From: Monarcha castaneiventris obscurior
Taxonomy: Eukaryota > Chordata > Aves > Passeriformes > Monarchidae
NCBI GenBank assembly: GCA_026261815.1
Contig: JAMPIT010000682.1
Coordinates: forward strand, 754,001-818,000
Direction of reading: 5' to 3'
DNA length: 64,000 nucleotides
Positions 1 through 62,430 of this stretch are shown piece after piece. Position numbers and translations under genes: made by a program. The notes under the pieces were generated by a model. It did no database searches. It was not told the DNA's origin and was given only the letters and a program-made list of their open reading frames with translations. Within the stretch, counting starts at the first letter, position 1. Every line of letters starts with the position of its first letter.

Positions 1-1040
1 GTTTATAAAACACACAAGCTAACAATGGATTATCTGGCACATTCTTTTGTACAGGTGTCCCACCCCTTGCCTGATGTGTAATTTTATTTAATACTACTCT
101 AAATGTTGTTTTGTGTAACTGGTAACAGTAGTACAATGGAATAGTTCAAGAGTCCCTGTAATTTGTAAACCACCCAGCCAGGCAGCTTGGTCTGAAAAAA
201 TGAGTAACCTCACAGGGCTGGGAGTGAGGATATTTCAAGGCTAATCCCAGCTCTCGAATTTTCAGCCAGAGCCTGTGGAAATCCTTTGCTCGTGACTGAC
301 TCCATGTTACCATCTGTTTTGCAGAGACAAATTTAATTGCAGAGAGATGCTCCAAGACTTAGTAGCTGTAAAACTGTTCAACAGAGTGATAAAGTTATTT
401 TCGAGGTAAATGAACTTGAAAATGTCTAGTGCTACACTATTCAGTTTCCTTCAATACTTTACACAGCCAGTACCTGAATATTTAGGGATGACACAAGGCT
501 TTGTGTTTTTTTTTTTGTCCAGCTCCCACCTTTGTAGCTGAAATTGGCAGACACTTGTTTCTTACTTATGAAGCAAAAGTACCTTATTGGAATGCTATTG
601 ATCACTCTGAAACTAGATGGGATATGCCAGTGTGTTCTGACATCTCTCTGCCTGCAGCATTTCTCCTGCTCTCCAAGGTTAACACAGCTGGGAAGAGCCA
701 CTGAGAAAAGCAAGCATCACCCAGTGTGTTATGAAATGGTACTTCGTGGTAAAAAGGCTGTTTGAACTCGTCAGGCAGCATCTGCTTGGAGATTCCTGCA
801 TCCCCTTGGAGCAAAACCACAGTATTTTTTCCCACAGGGCCTGGCAGAATTAATATTAAACTCTTCTCCAATCCAGTCAAAATTACAAAAAAATATATGC
901 AAAACAATGTTGTTATGCTGATAGTTGTTGTTTATTCAACGTACTAAGTTGTTTAATCAATGGAAATAATGGAACAGTGCAGGAAGAGTGCATTTGACAG
1001 TGCAGCTTCAGGCATTCAATGAAATGCTGAAAGGCAGTGG

Positions 1041-1053
1041 TGCCACCTGGTGA
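1041..1053 (-). promoter_or_regulatory. Candidate CTCF core motif
   Basis: On the minus strand the 13-mer tcaccaggtggca matches the core CCASYAGRKGGCR at 12 of 13 positions. It lies beyond the 3' end of SLC12A2. A single motif is weak evidence of binding. Confidence 0.35.
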
Positions 1054-3238
1054 TACGATTTTAGCTGGAATTCCTAGAAAACTGTACAGGATTTCCCTCA
1101 TTAAAAATGATGTCCTGTCAGCAGGAGTTTTATTACTGCTGTGGAAGGGACTGAGGGACTATGAAGGGGATGTACCTGGACATGGAACCTCATGCTGGAG
1201 TTTGTTGTGGCTACAGCTCAGCAGGGTCAGTTTTCCCCAGATCCCAGGGAGCAGGATTGTGAGGTAAATCTCTCACAGCCAGGGGCTACGGCCATTAGAT
1301 TGCTGTGAACAGGGGTGAGAGGGCTGTGAAGGGCACAAGACAGGGTGCTTTACCTTTATTTTTATATCAGTATTAGTAATGTGGAGGAGGCTGACACTTC
1401 CCTGCAGGCCTTTGCTATTGCTCGCTGTATATTGGGTCACTACTGAGAGCTCTTTAGAGGAGGATGGGTTAAAAAGTCTAATTTAGCACAAGATGACAGC
1501 TTAAATCCTGGGGGATTCCCTTTCCCTGCTCCCTGTTGTGTTGTGAGGCACAGATAAACCCGTCTGTGCAGGCTGGGTGCAGGAGGGTGGCAGAGGGCAG
1601 GGTGCAGACAGGGTTCCTGGAGATACAAAGCCAGTGTTTTCTGGAAGAGACAGCAGGAAGATCAAGGGGGAGAGCGACAAAGCAGCTGTTCTCAGGTTCT
1701 TTTTCCTGCTCTCAGTTCAGTAGGCCCAGGGACATAAGAAGTCAGCACAGGCTCACCTTGGTAAATTCAGCTCGTGCAGCTGTCAGCAAGTCCAGAGGAT
1801 TCAGCCCCAAGGCCAGAGCAGTCTGTCAGCACCAGATGTATCTCTGGCCTCAGGAAACCTCTTCAAGAAAAAACATCTTCCTGCTTCTCTTTGGAGAATG
1901 TGCCTGCCACTGCTTCACCATTTACTCGTTCCATGTTAACACTCAGAGCTGTGGCCCAGCTGGCATCTCTCTGTCCTAAATGCAGGCCTCCATCAACCTA
2001 ATCCAGGGCCTTAACTCTGCACACCTGTTTTGCACCAAGCTGCCAAAAGGCAGAATAGCAGGAAGGATTTGATGGGGCACCACTTGCTGCCTGTGTGGCC
2101 TCAGTGACCTGAAGCCTGGCTCCCACCCCAGGTGGACACAAACCAGGTTTTGGGATTTACGGGACCCGAACGGGGGTTATGTGAGAAGTGTAATCAGACT
2201 GGTGAAGAACAGGCACGAAGGTGAGGGGTGTCCTGCTCCCCCGTTTTAAAACAAAATCACAGCAGTCACTCTCTGCAGTGAGCCTTACCTCTCTGTAAAG
2301 TGGTGAGATCCACCTTGACCAAATCCTCAGTTTTTAGCTACAAACACGTAATTTAAGTCCCTAATGTATGAATTCAGCACAAGGCGATGTCATGGTTCAG
2401 ATCCACTTCTTCACACTTCTCCAGTAAACAGGAGGATCTAGAAAAAGCTGCTACAAACCTTCTCTGCCTCTTTACAGAATAAACCAGGGTAGAGCCAATG
2501 CCATAGGAGCTGGCAGTGTATCTTTAACAATCATCTCTTTCCAGTTGCCTCCAAACCTCACTCCTAAGGCCTAGATTTAAACACGATTAACAATGGATAT
2601 GCAGAAGAGGTCTGAACGTAGCAGAGATTAAATTCCAAAACTGATGAGGTCAGTAAGTTTTACAGTGGTTCTAAGTAAGATTTTTATGACAGAACTCACC
2701 CTTTCTTGTCATTATGCTTTTAAACTTCAGCTTTTCAGTATTCTTTAGTTGAGTGTACATTAGTGAAGGCCAAATACATCTTGCTTACAAGCAACTTTCT
2801 AACAGTCTGAGAAGCTATTTTCCCAACATATTTCATGTTTTCACATCACTATTTTAATGGGAGAAAGAGGATTTAAGACAGTCCTTCGTATTCAGGGGCA
2901 AAATGAATTGGAACAGATTTTCAGACACCAGCATTGCAGCTGAGAGCCACCACGGGCTGAGGACGGGTCTGTGCTGTCTGGCAAGCCACAGCCAATTTTT
3001 ACAAGGGTAGTTTCTTATGCAACCACTGCTGTTTCTACCCTACTAGAGGTCAGCATTCCTCCTCAAAAAGCAACATGGTTTTAGTCACCAGACACATGAA
3101 TTGCTTTCAGTTCCACTGGTCCTGTGCGAATTCCACTACAAAGGTAATTATCAGATGGATGCAATAAGCATATTGATGGCAGGAAGCAAATTCACCATTC
3201 ACGTGTTGATTTATGAACATTATTCCCTTACCACCACC

Positions 3239-3258
3239 AAAAAAAAAAAAAAAAAAAA
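3239..3258. repeat. A20 homopolymer (T20 in the transcript sense)
   Basis: An uninterrupted run of 20 A on the plus strand. It lies just past the distal poly(A) signal and probably serves as its downstream element rather than as a retroposon tail; no retroposon body adjoins it. Confidence 0.8.
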
Positions 3259-3295
3259 GGCATTGTTAGACGAGAGTTGTATTGAATTCACTTCT

Positions 3296-3301
3296 TTTAT
3301 T
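3296..3301 (-). terminator. SLC12A2: Distal poly(A) signal AATAAA with U20/GGU downstream element
   Basis: AATAAA on the minus strand is followed about 38 bases later by T20 (3239-3258) and then GGTGGTGG, a strong U-rich plus GU-rich downstream element. Cleavage is expected near 3275. This is the best candidate for the end of the gene. Confidence 0.6.
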
Positions 3302-4428
3302 GCAGTGACATCCCCCTGGTACAAAGTATTAACTGCAATAATTACGTTAAAACATTAGAAAAGCATTTGTGTGGGACAGTTACAGTACAGTGTCAAATCT
3401 TACATCTTCAAACCAAGTGGGCCACAACCCACTAACGCTCAAATCTTTTAAATTATTTTTAGCTATTTTTTAAAATATGTAATGTCAGGAAAAAAGCATA
3501 TAAAAAGAATGTATGTAAAAGGAAACCTAAACACAAGTGAACAAATAAATAATTTGATTTTCACCAGCTATTACTGTCTCTCTAAACCCATACCAAGGAA
3601 CCTATCTATAAGAAGTTATGAATTGCCATGTGTAAGTGATTTAATTTTTGATGTCATTAATGATGATTGGAACGTAAGTAAATTTGGCGTCAAAATCAAA
3701 GCAGGAGTTGAAGTGACTGCCACTAACTGACATCTGTTGCAGACAATTACCATTAACTGTTCAAATTTAAGTGAGCAAATAATCCTGGAACTTGCCCTCA
3801 TGCCTAGCATTAGTGGACTCCTGAGAGTGCATGTGAAAAGCATCCTACGGTATTTCACAGACATGACCTTAACTATCCCCATATGCATATTTAGATATAC
3901 TTTATATAATTTTATACACATATATGCATGTATACACACACATTTCATTTGGTTTCTGTGTTGTGTTACAGATCACAAGCAATGGTTTCCTGAATGGGCA
4001 AATAAACCTTTTTAAATAAGTGTACCTGTGCACGTTTTTTTGTTTGTTTTTTTTTTTTTAAGATAGCAGCACTAAATCCATGCCATACTGTCCATCTGCT
4101 CAAAAGAATGTTACCCACAAAACAAGGAGAAATGTGGCAATGATTCCATACACACAATGTGACAACCTTATTCCCTGCAAAACACTGTAAAACCTGTGGT
4201 ATTTATTTGTGTTGGTAAGTTTGATCCACATCCCCTCACCTGGAAGGAAACAGCGCTTTGACCCCACACTGTCTTGTCTTACAATGCTTTATCATAACAA
4301 GCTGGGCTCATGCTGGCATCAGTTATCTCACACTTAGCAGCAAGACATGCATGTTTGTTTTTCCTTAAAAAGTGAAATGATTCCATAGTCTCAAATCCAA
4401 TTGACAGAAACAGCAAAAAAAAAAGAAG

Positions 4429-4450
4429 AAAAAAAAAAAAAAAAAAAAAA
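4429..4450. repeat. A22 homopolymer (U22 in the 3'UTR)
   Basis: A run of 22 A, preceded by AAAAAAAAAAGAAG, inside the long 3'UTR. The mRNA carries U22, a possible site for U-binding proteins such as HuR/ELAV or TIA1. Confidence 0.8.
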
Positions 4451-4606
4451 GGATTTTTCGCAGTTTACCAAGAACTTGAAGACAGTGTACACTGCACAGT
4501 GTATTTTTATCTTTAATCACAAGAAGTTGAAGCTCTACCTTGCCACACAATGATTATACTTTGTCCTTCAAGAGGAACAGTTACATTTCAATTTGATCCT
4601 GCATTT

Positions 4607-4732
4607 AGCAAAAAAAAAAAACCAAAAAAACCCCAAAAAAACCAAACCAAAAAGCAAACCCCAAAAAAAAACCCCAAACAAACCAAACAACAAGAAGAAA
4701 AAGAAAAACAACCCCAAAAAACCTTTTCTGTG
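4607..4732. repeat. Low-complexity A/C tract in the 3'UTR
   Basis: About 125 bases almost wholly A and C, in AAACCCC/AAACC-like units with one GAAGAAAAAG patch. In the mRNA it is U- and G-only with several GGGG runs separated by U loops. Confidence 0.85.
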
Positions 4733-4981
4733 CATCCTTAAATGAAAGTCACTCACCCACTGGTAAACTGATCCAGTAGCATGTCCAATGCTAATATCAA
4801 AAGCTTGTGAAATGTTTTTAGGCAATCCTTTCTATCCAAAAAATACTAGTAATTTAAAAAACAGTTCACATTACTAACCTTTATACAAAGGCTCAAGTGA
4901 AATTTCTTTTGCAGGTGTTCATAGTAGAATTATGAAGTTTCCAAAATATACAATGAAAGGGCACACAAGACTGGCAGTTTC

Positions 4982-4987
4982 TTTATT
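4982..4987 (-). terminator. SLC12A2: Proximal poly(A) signal AATAAA
   Basis: AATAAA on the minus strand is followed 15-30 bases later by a GU-rich stretch (cttgtgtgccctttc), as expected for a cleavage site near 4965. It would give a 3'UTR of about 1.25 kb. Confidence 0.5.
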
Positions 4988-6217
4988 GAACATAGAAAAT
5001 GTATAAAGTGGGATGTATGGAATAGATCAAAATTGCTAGACGATAAAACCTGAGTATTATTTAATAAGACTAAATTCATCTTCTGACAAGTGAATGAATT
5101 GACCTAAAAACATCTCCCCTAAGAACTTAGTGGTCCGTTTAACCATTTGTTGAAAAATGCGAGAGAACTGCAGCTTTTACATTTCATACTGGATAGCACA
5201 ATTCCACATAGTGTTTACTGTTTTCTGTTAGATAGCATCACATTGCTTATATTATCCCCATTCAAGCCTTAAGTCGAGTTTTGTTTCAAAAATAAGTTGG
5301 AAAGTGACACTAAAACATAAGAGGCCAAGAACTAGGACAGGTCTTTTATTTTCTTCCAATTTGTATTAAGATGGAAAGCCTCAGCCAGCAAGATGAGCTT
5401 GATTTCTCAGCAGAGCTAAGACTAAGAGGATACTACCCTCTGCCAAGGTAGGTAAAATTTGCTGTCTCAGACTACTGCCAAAGTAGTACACACTGTCAAA
5501 TCTGAGAAAAAGAACCCTCTCTACAAGCAGAATTAGTTTTATTTTAACTGTTACAAAACTTAGCGACAGTAACATCAGGGATTTGCTCTAATTCAACTGA
5601 CCTGCCCCAATTCTCACCTTTAAATCTAACAGATAAAATAATAAAAAAAACCAACCAAAAAATTTTCTGACGATAGAAAACATACAGTACTAAGAACTAA
5701 TAGCTCAATGGAAGACTGAAAAGCAGCATTCATTTTTATTGTAATATGGAATAGACTAAAAACTAAAGGAAGTCTGATCTAAACTCTTAGTTGAAGGCAG
5801 ATTTTGACATTCTATATAAATTTACAAAACAGGATGTATGGGTGAGATTTGGTTAATTTCAAAAGGCACCTCAAGGCTAAAAGGCTTTTATAAATCTATA
5901 ATCCTTTCATTGATCAAAAATACAACATTTTATTGCTGCTATTCAAATAGCAAACAAAAAGCTTGTCTTGTTCTTCAGTCTAACAAGGAATCCTCCCCCA
6001 TTAAGCAAGATAAAATTACAGAAAATATAGAATAAAACTGAAGATGTCACAACTTTAGAAATACAGTGACTTTCCTTGTGTGCTTTCGAGTCAGTGAAAT
6101 AGTGAAAGAAGAGTCACTTTTTGCCTTTGTGATGTTAATGAGCTATAGACCACGCCAGTCACTCTCCCCTGGGCACTGCAGTACCATTTCATCACAGCTG
6201 TGCCATGAGCAGTACTC

Positions 6218-57854
<51,637 letters not shown>

Positions 57855-58198
57855 GCCTTCCCCTCGCTCTGCGGCCGCCAATGCTCCGAACGCCCCTCCC
57901 GGCCGGCGCCTCCGCTGCTTTAAGCGGCCGAGCAGCGCCCCGGGGCTGCCGCAGACACAGCGCCGCGCCCCGCCCCCGCCGCAGCGCCAGGTGACGGTGA
58001 CGGCGCCTCCGGTCCCTTCGCCCGATCCCGCTCAGCCCAGGCAGCAGCGCGGTCGCTTCCCCGGCTGGCGCGGCGGGAGGGATGCGGGGGGGAAAAAACC
58101 GGCGGCGCCGCGCAGGCTCCGCCCGCTCCCGGCTGCGGCGGAGGGGGCGGCGGGAGCGCGTCCCCGGCCGGGCGGCGGCGGCTCCTCCCGCCCGCACT

Positions 58199-58206
58199 AT
58201 GGCGGC
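58199..58206 (+). promoter_or_regulatory. YY1-type motif ATGGCGGC
   Basis: ATGGCGGC is the core of the YY1 motif, often found at or just after the start of CpG-island transcripts running in the same direction. Here it points away from SLC12A2, towards higher coordinates. Confidence 0.4.
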
Positions 58207-58273
58207 CCCGCCGCATCCGCCCCGCGGCGGCGCTGGGATCCCGCCCGGCACAGCCCCGCCGGCCACCGCCACG

Positions 58274-58283
58274 TCTCGCGAGA
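58274..58283. promoter_or_regulatory. TCTCGCGAGA palindrome (BANP-type promoter motif)
   Basis: A perfect copy of the TCTCGCGAGA core-promoter palindrome, known as a methylation-sensitive BANP target in CpG-island promoters. It lies about 420 bases upstream of the SLC12A2 start codon. Confidence 0.6.
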
Positions 58284-58354
58284 GGAGCGCGGGGCCGCGC
58301 GGTGCCTCAGCCGGCGCGGACCCCTCGGGCACCCCCGAGACGCCTCAGACTCGC

Positions 58355-58800
58355 CCCGGCCCCTCACAGAGCCCCGGCCCCTCACAGTCCCCTCAGGTCC
58401 CCTCAGACACACCCCCGATCCTTCACATACCCCCGGAGCCCCCACACACCACCCGGACCTCTCATACACACCCCCAGATCCCCTCAGATACTCCGCGGTC
58501 CTTTACACACCCCCGGACCTCTCTCACACACCCCCAGATCGCCTCAGGCATCCCCCGATCCTTTACACACACACCGCCAGACCTATCGTACACCCCCAGT
58601 TCACCTCACACCCACCTATCCAGAGCTCTGACATGCTTTGGTCCCTCACACGGACCCTTCATATACCCCTAGGTCCCCTCACATCACCGCTGTTCCTCAT
58701 ACACACATACACACATACAGACACCGGTCCCTCATACACACCTCCAGATCCCTTCACACACCCGCGCTTCCTCACACACCCCGCGAACCCCCTCACCACC
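58355..58800. repeat. Degenerate minisatellite, about 20 bp unit (first part)
   Basis: Roughly twenty imperfect units around CCTCACACACCCCCGGATC, in lengths near 18-25 bases, with some units expanded by ACACAT. It starts at the upstream edge of the SLC12A2 CpG island. The G-rich strand is the SLC12A2 sense strand. Confidence 0.8.
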
Positions 58801-59218
58801 CCACAGAATCACAAACTGGGTCAGGTTGGAAGGGACCACACTGGGTCATCTGGTCCAATCTCCCTGCTCAGGCAGGGTCATCCCAAAGCACATGGCACCG
58901 GGTTGCGTCCAGACGGCTCTGGAATGTCTCCAGAGACACAGACTCCACACCCTCCCTGGACAATCTGTTCCCGTGCTCGGTCACTGCGCAGGGAAGAAGT
59001 TCTTCGTGCTCAGGTGCATGAGTTCCTGCCGTTTCTCTTGCCCTAGTGATTGACCATCACCAAATACGGTCCCGCTCCGTCTTCCTGGCACCCCCCCACC
59101 TTGATATTTATACACATGAATGAGGTTCCTTCTCAGCTGCCCCTTCTCAAGGCTGAACAGGCCTCCCTCAGCCTGTCCTTGTGAGAGATGCTCCAGTGCC
59201 CCCATCATCCTCATTGCC
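58801..59218 (-). mobile_element. CR1 LINE fragment inserted in the minisatellite
   Basis: It begins acagaatcacaaactgggtc and ggttggaagggaccac, the reverse complement of the CR1 3' end, and continues through gaatgtctccagagacacag and ggctgaacaggcctccctc. The tandem repeat lies on both sides, so the CR1 came later than the array. Confidence 0.9.
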
Positions 59219-59360
59219 CCTGGACCCGCTCACACATTCCCGGGTTCCTCACACACCTCCTGAACCCCTCACACCCCGTGGGCTCCTTCACACACCCCCT
59301 GGTTCCTTAGACACCTCCTGAACCCCTCACAACCCCTGGACCTCTTCACATTCACTCCCT
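59219..59360. repeat. Degenerate minisatellite (second part, beyond the CR1)
   Basis: About seven further units of the same kind (ctcacacacctcctgaacc, cttcacacaccccctggttc), less CpG-rich than the first part. Confidence 0.75.
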
Positions 59361-60757
59361 TTTTTACCTTCCAGCCTCTGGATCTCTGCCAAGTGCACTG
59401 TAAAAACCACTTGCATAATAGATCTAATGTCAGTAATGCCTTTTTCTGGCTCCTCTGCTGCAGCTTTTTGTCCCTGTTCTCTTAAAGTTTATTCTTTCTC
59501 CAGAAGCATACACGGTTCTTTAATTTGAAAAGTGGAGTCGTTCTGCCTCCTCGCTCTTACTGGGACGTAAGTGCCTGGATTATCCATTAAAGCTTACAAA
59601 GTTGGCTCTGAGGCTGTGAAAAGAAACCTCAGATGGGAGTAAAATACTTCAGCTTCCATAGTCAGAATTTAAACAGCGACTCACCAATGGTTTTTCATTG
59701 TGCATTTTGTTTTCTTTATGCTTGAAGGTAGCAGTTCACAGAATATCACGAGAGGTGGGCTCTGTCTCTAAAACAGTTTCACCTTATTTAGGGTGCTAAA
59801 AATCATCAAGAAAACATTCCCTTCAGTAAGGCCTCTTAAGCAATGCCGCCTCTTTACTTCAGTAATGTTTTAGTTGGTACTTCTTGTTTCCAAATCTTCT
59901 TTTTTTACCCCTGATGTGCAGTTTTGTGTATTTTCCCCCTTTGCCTAGCAAACTCTGAGTGCCAACATCCATTTTCTAGCTCACCACATCTCTACCGTTT
60001 TATTTCAATTAACAACAAACCTGGTGACATCATCCAACAGAAAATGACTGAAGCTATAAAACAAAGCTTGCTTTTCCATAACAATTAGAGGAAGAAGTAT
60101 TTCAATTCTGGGGATGTGTACATGCCTAAAAACGCTGAGGATGCCTCAGTAGGTTAAAAAGGTGAGTACACTGATCCTTTCTTGTTTAAACACTGTTCTA
60201 GAAAAACAGTAAAAATCATATACTTCAAAATAGTTTGAGACATCCTTTGATAGACTCACAAATTTAAAAAGATAAAATATTTTTAAAAATTGGCAAATTT
60301 TCAAAATGTAAAGAAAATAAAATCTGTGTGCAAACTGGAAAATAAAAGATTAAGCCATGGTGAAGTTTTTACTTTTGTCGGGGTGCAAGGACTTGAAAAC
60401 CAGTGTCTGATAAAGGGAATAAGTCAAAATAAAAGATTTTTGTTCAGAACTGAAAGTAAACAGCACCCAAGCAACAGATGATACGCAAAGAAAATCCACC
60501 ATACATTTTTCATAAGCAGACATAAACAGTTCTTGATCAACATCTGCATAGAACGTCATATGATAAGGTGTTTGGAAACAGTTTAGACTTGGAAGTGGCA
60601 ATTTCTGTCAGTTCCCTGTGTAAATAAGTGAAAACAGAGGAGGGAAGCAGCTTGTGAAATCCCATGGATGTTAAGCAGTTGATGATGAGATGGTATTGCG
60701 ACTTTTAAGTATTTTAAAGGACACTCTTCATGGAGAAGTGGATGTGTGTTGGCTACG

Positions 60758-60829
60758 TCTGCTGGGCCCATGGCCTGCCTGGTGTCATTTCCAACTCCTT
60801 ATCATTCTGTGATTCCATAGTTCTATGAA
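60758..60829 (+). mobile_element. CR1 LINE 3' tail
   Basis: gcctgcctggtgtcatttcc, then cattctgtgattccatagtt and ctatga, the CR1 3' terminus with its ATTCTRTGA-type repeats. The body is missing. Confidence 0.8.
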
Positions 60830-61369
60830 TGTGAGATAGTGCTAAATACTGGCTTTGAAGAAAACAAAAAGTTGAGGCTGCCACCACAGCCCCCAAGAAA
60901 GACAAGGGAATGGAAGACCCAAGGAAAAGATTGGTGAGGAAAATGCAGGCCTCTCAGAATTACAAGGATCAAAGAGATGAGGAAGTAGCGCTGTACGAGA
61001 AGCTGGCAACAACAGTAAGAGGAAAATGAACCAAGTCTTCATCAAGGTTCTGGGACTTCATGTAACCCATGAGAAGGGTGAGAGATTCTGTAACTGTAAG
61101 GGAGAATAAAGGGAGAACAAAATCCCATTAACTGCCAATTAAAATGTGATTGGTATTAAAAAATAGACTTTGAGGGAAAAAAAAAAAAAGAATATTCACT
61201 TTAAGCTCATAATTAAATGTTTTCTGACATACCACTACTTAAAACATCACCACAATAGAGTTTGGGTATCATTGGTGAAGAAAAAAGCGTAACACATTCA
61301 ATAAAAGCAAGCAATAAATTACTCCTCTTCTGGCCGAGATTGTTTACCACAGAACATTAGCAACTGTTT

Positions 61370-62230
61370 TTTTTTTCTTTAGAAAGTGAGGAGGGAGGAG
61401 CTACGAAGGGTTTCAGTATCCTTTGATGAACTGCCTCCTTTCTCTACTTTGAACTTGCCGTTTGCCAGCTTCACCAGATACTTCTCGGGGCTCATTTGAT
61501 AACTAATGTGCAACATTGGAAAATGCAAACATTTTATAGCATTATGATTGTTCTGGTCATTTGGACTAGATCTCACTCCTGTTTGTGTCTTTTCCAAGCA
61601 GAAGAACTCTTAAGTCTTCCTCTTCCAAAGTGCAGGCAGGTGACAAGATCTCATTTTGCCTTCCTGATAGAACCTTTTCTTCTCTGAGGGGTCTTTATAG
61701 CACCATCATCATCATCCCTTGACCTTAGCCTCTTGATGGGCTTGCCATTCCAGATATATATTCTAATTTAAATATTTTTCTGTATGTTCAATTGGGGCGG
61801 CCTCTCATGCTTATGATCTGTTTTCGTTTGGTTTTAATACATTTTGACACCTCAGCTTTTGCAAGGAAAGGTTTTTTCTGTAGTAACTTGCCTTATTCCT
61901 GCTGTTTGGTTGCACCAGCTTCCTCTCAGCCTTTCTCAAGACATTCTTGATTGGTGATACAAATTTGTCATCTCTCCACAATTATTTTTTTTTGGCAATT
62001 GGCACCTGTAAGAATCTAACTCCTTTTAGTCTCCTCACCAGCTTTGTCTGTGATCAGTTTCCTCATTTTGTTGGATGGTTTTTTTTTGTTTTTTTTTTTT
62101 GGTAAGCATAGGTAGATTTTGGGACTTTGTGTGCTTTTTGGTCCTGTGGAGTAAGCTACAGGCACTGTTTCAATGGAGTTCTTCAGTGCTAAAATTTTAG
62201 AGCAGTTTCTGTGCAGTTTCTAACCATAGT
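61370..62230 (-). pseudogene. Possible decayed retrocopy, parent gene unknown
   Basis: On the minus strand broken frames give protein-like pieces: AYSTGPKSTQSPKIYLCL near 62130-62180, AKAEVSKCIKTKRKQIISMR near 61815-61875, GKPIKRLRSRDDDDGAIKTP near 61685-61745, and EKYLVKLANGKFKVEKGG near 61430-61490. The pieces are lysine-rich, with an acidic patch and a basic nuclear-signal-like stretch, separated by stops and frame changes. An A11 run (61368-61378 in minus sense) follows the last piece like a poly(A) tail. I do not recognise the parent; chance cannot be excluded. Confidence 0.3.
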
Positions 62231-62360
62231 GAGGGTTATTTGCCCTCTTGGATGTCATCCACCTAGTTACCCCTTGATGCAGTCATCATTGGGATCTAAA
62301 AATGTTGTTTCTGCATCTTGTCCTCCATTTCCTCAGCTCACACACAGCCTGATTCTTTGT

Positions 62361-62430
62361 TCTGCTTTTTTTCTTTCTTCACTTCCTTTATATTCTTTCT
62401 TTCCTTCTTTTCTTCCTTCCTGCTCCTTAG
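62361..62430. repeat. Polypyrimidine (TTCC/TTTC) tract
   Basis: About 70 bases almost wholly C and T on the plus strand with CTTTCTTT/CTTCCTTC units; ordinary low-complexity sequence. Confidence 0.7.

Larger units (their letters stand above)
1..3274. other. Intergenic DNA downstream of SLC12A2
   Basis: No conserved coding exon, RNA gene or clear repeat was recognised on either strand. The open frames here are short and unlike known proteins. In human the neighbour on this side is FBN2, convergent with SLC12A2; no EGF-like cysteine pattern of fibrillin was seen, so its end lies further left. A CTCF-like motif is at 1041-1053. Confidence 0.6.
3275..6217 (-). other. SLC12A2: SLC12A2 3'UTR (long form about 2.9 kb)
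   Basis: This is the sequence after the stop, with no splice signals needed and no other gene. Two poly(A) signals end it at about 4965 or about 3275. The long form matches the roughly 3 kb 3'UTR of mammalian SLC12A2 mRNA (from memory). In the mRNA it contains a U22 run (4429-4450) and a G/U-only tract (4607-4728). Both ends are inferred from motifs; no transcript evidence is visible. Confidence 0.7.

Noticed and set aside
1536..1979. Plus-strand open frame of 147 codons in the left intergenic region
   Set aside because: No recognisable domain, no splice context and no conservation evidence; length is within chance for this GC level.
1..3274. End of FBN2 (the human neighbour) sought here
   Set aside because: No fibrillin EGF-like cysteine pattern or plausible last exon was found on the plus strand.
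4550..4741. Lys/Pro/Gln-rich short open frame
   Set aside because: It translates the A/C low-complexity tract in the 3'UTR of SLC12A2.
58355..59360. Tandem units considered as a CRISPR-like array
   Set aside because: Units are contiguous and degenerate with no distinct spacers, and the locus is vertebrate nuclear DNA; it is a minisatellite.
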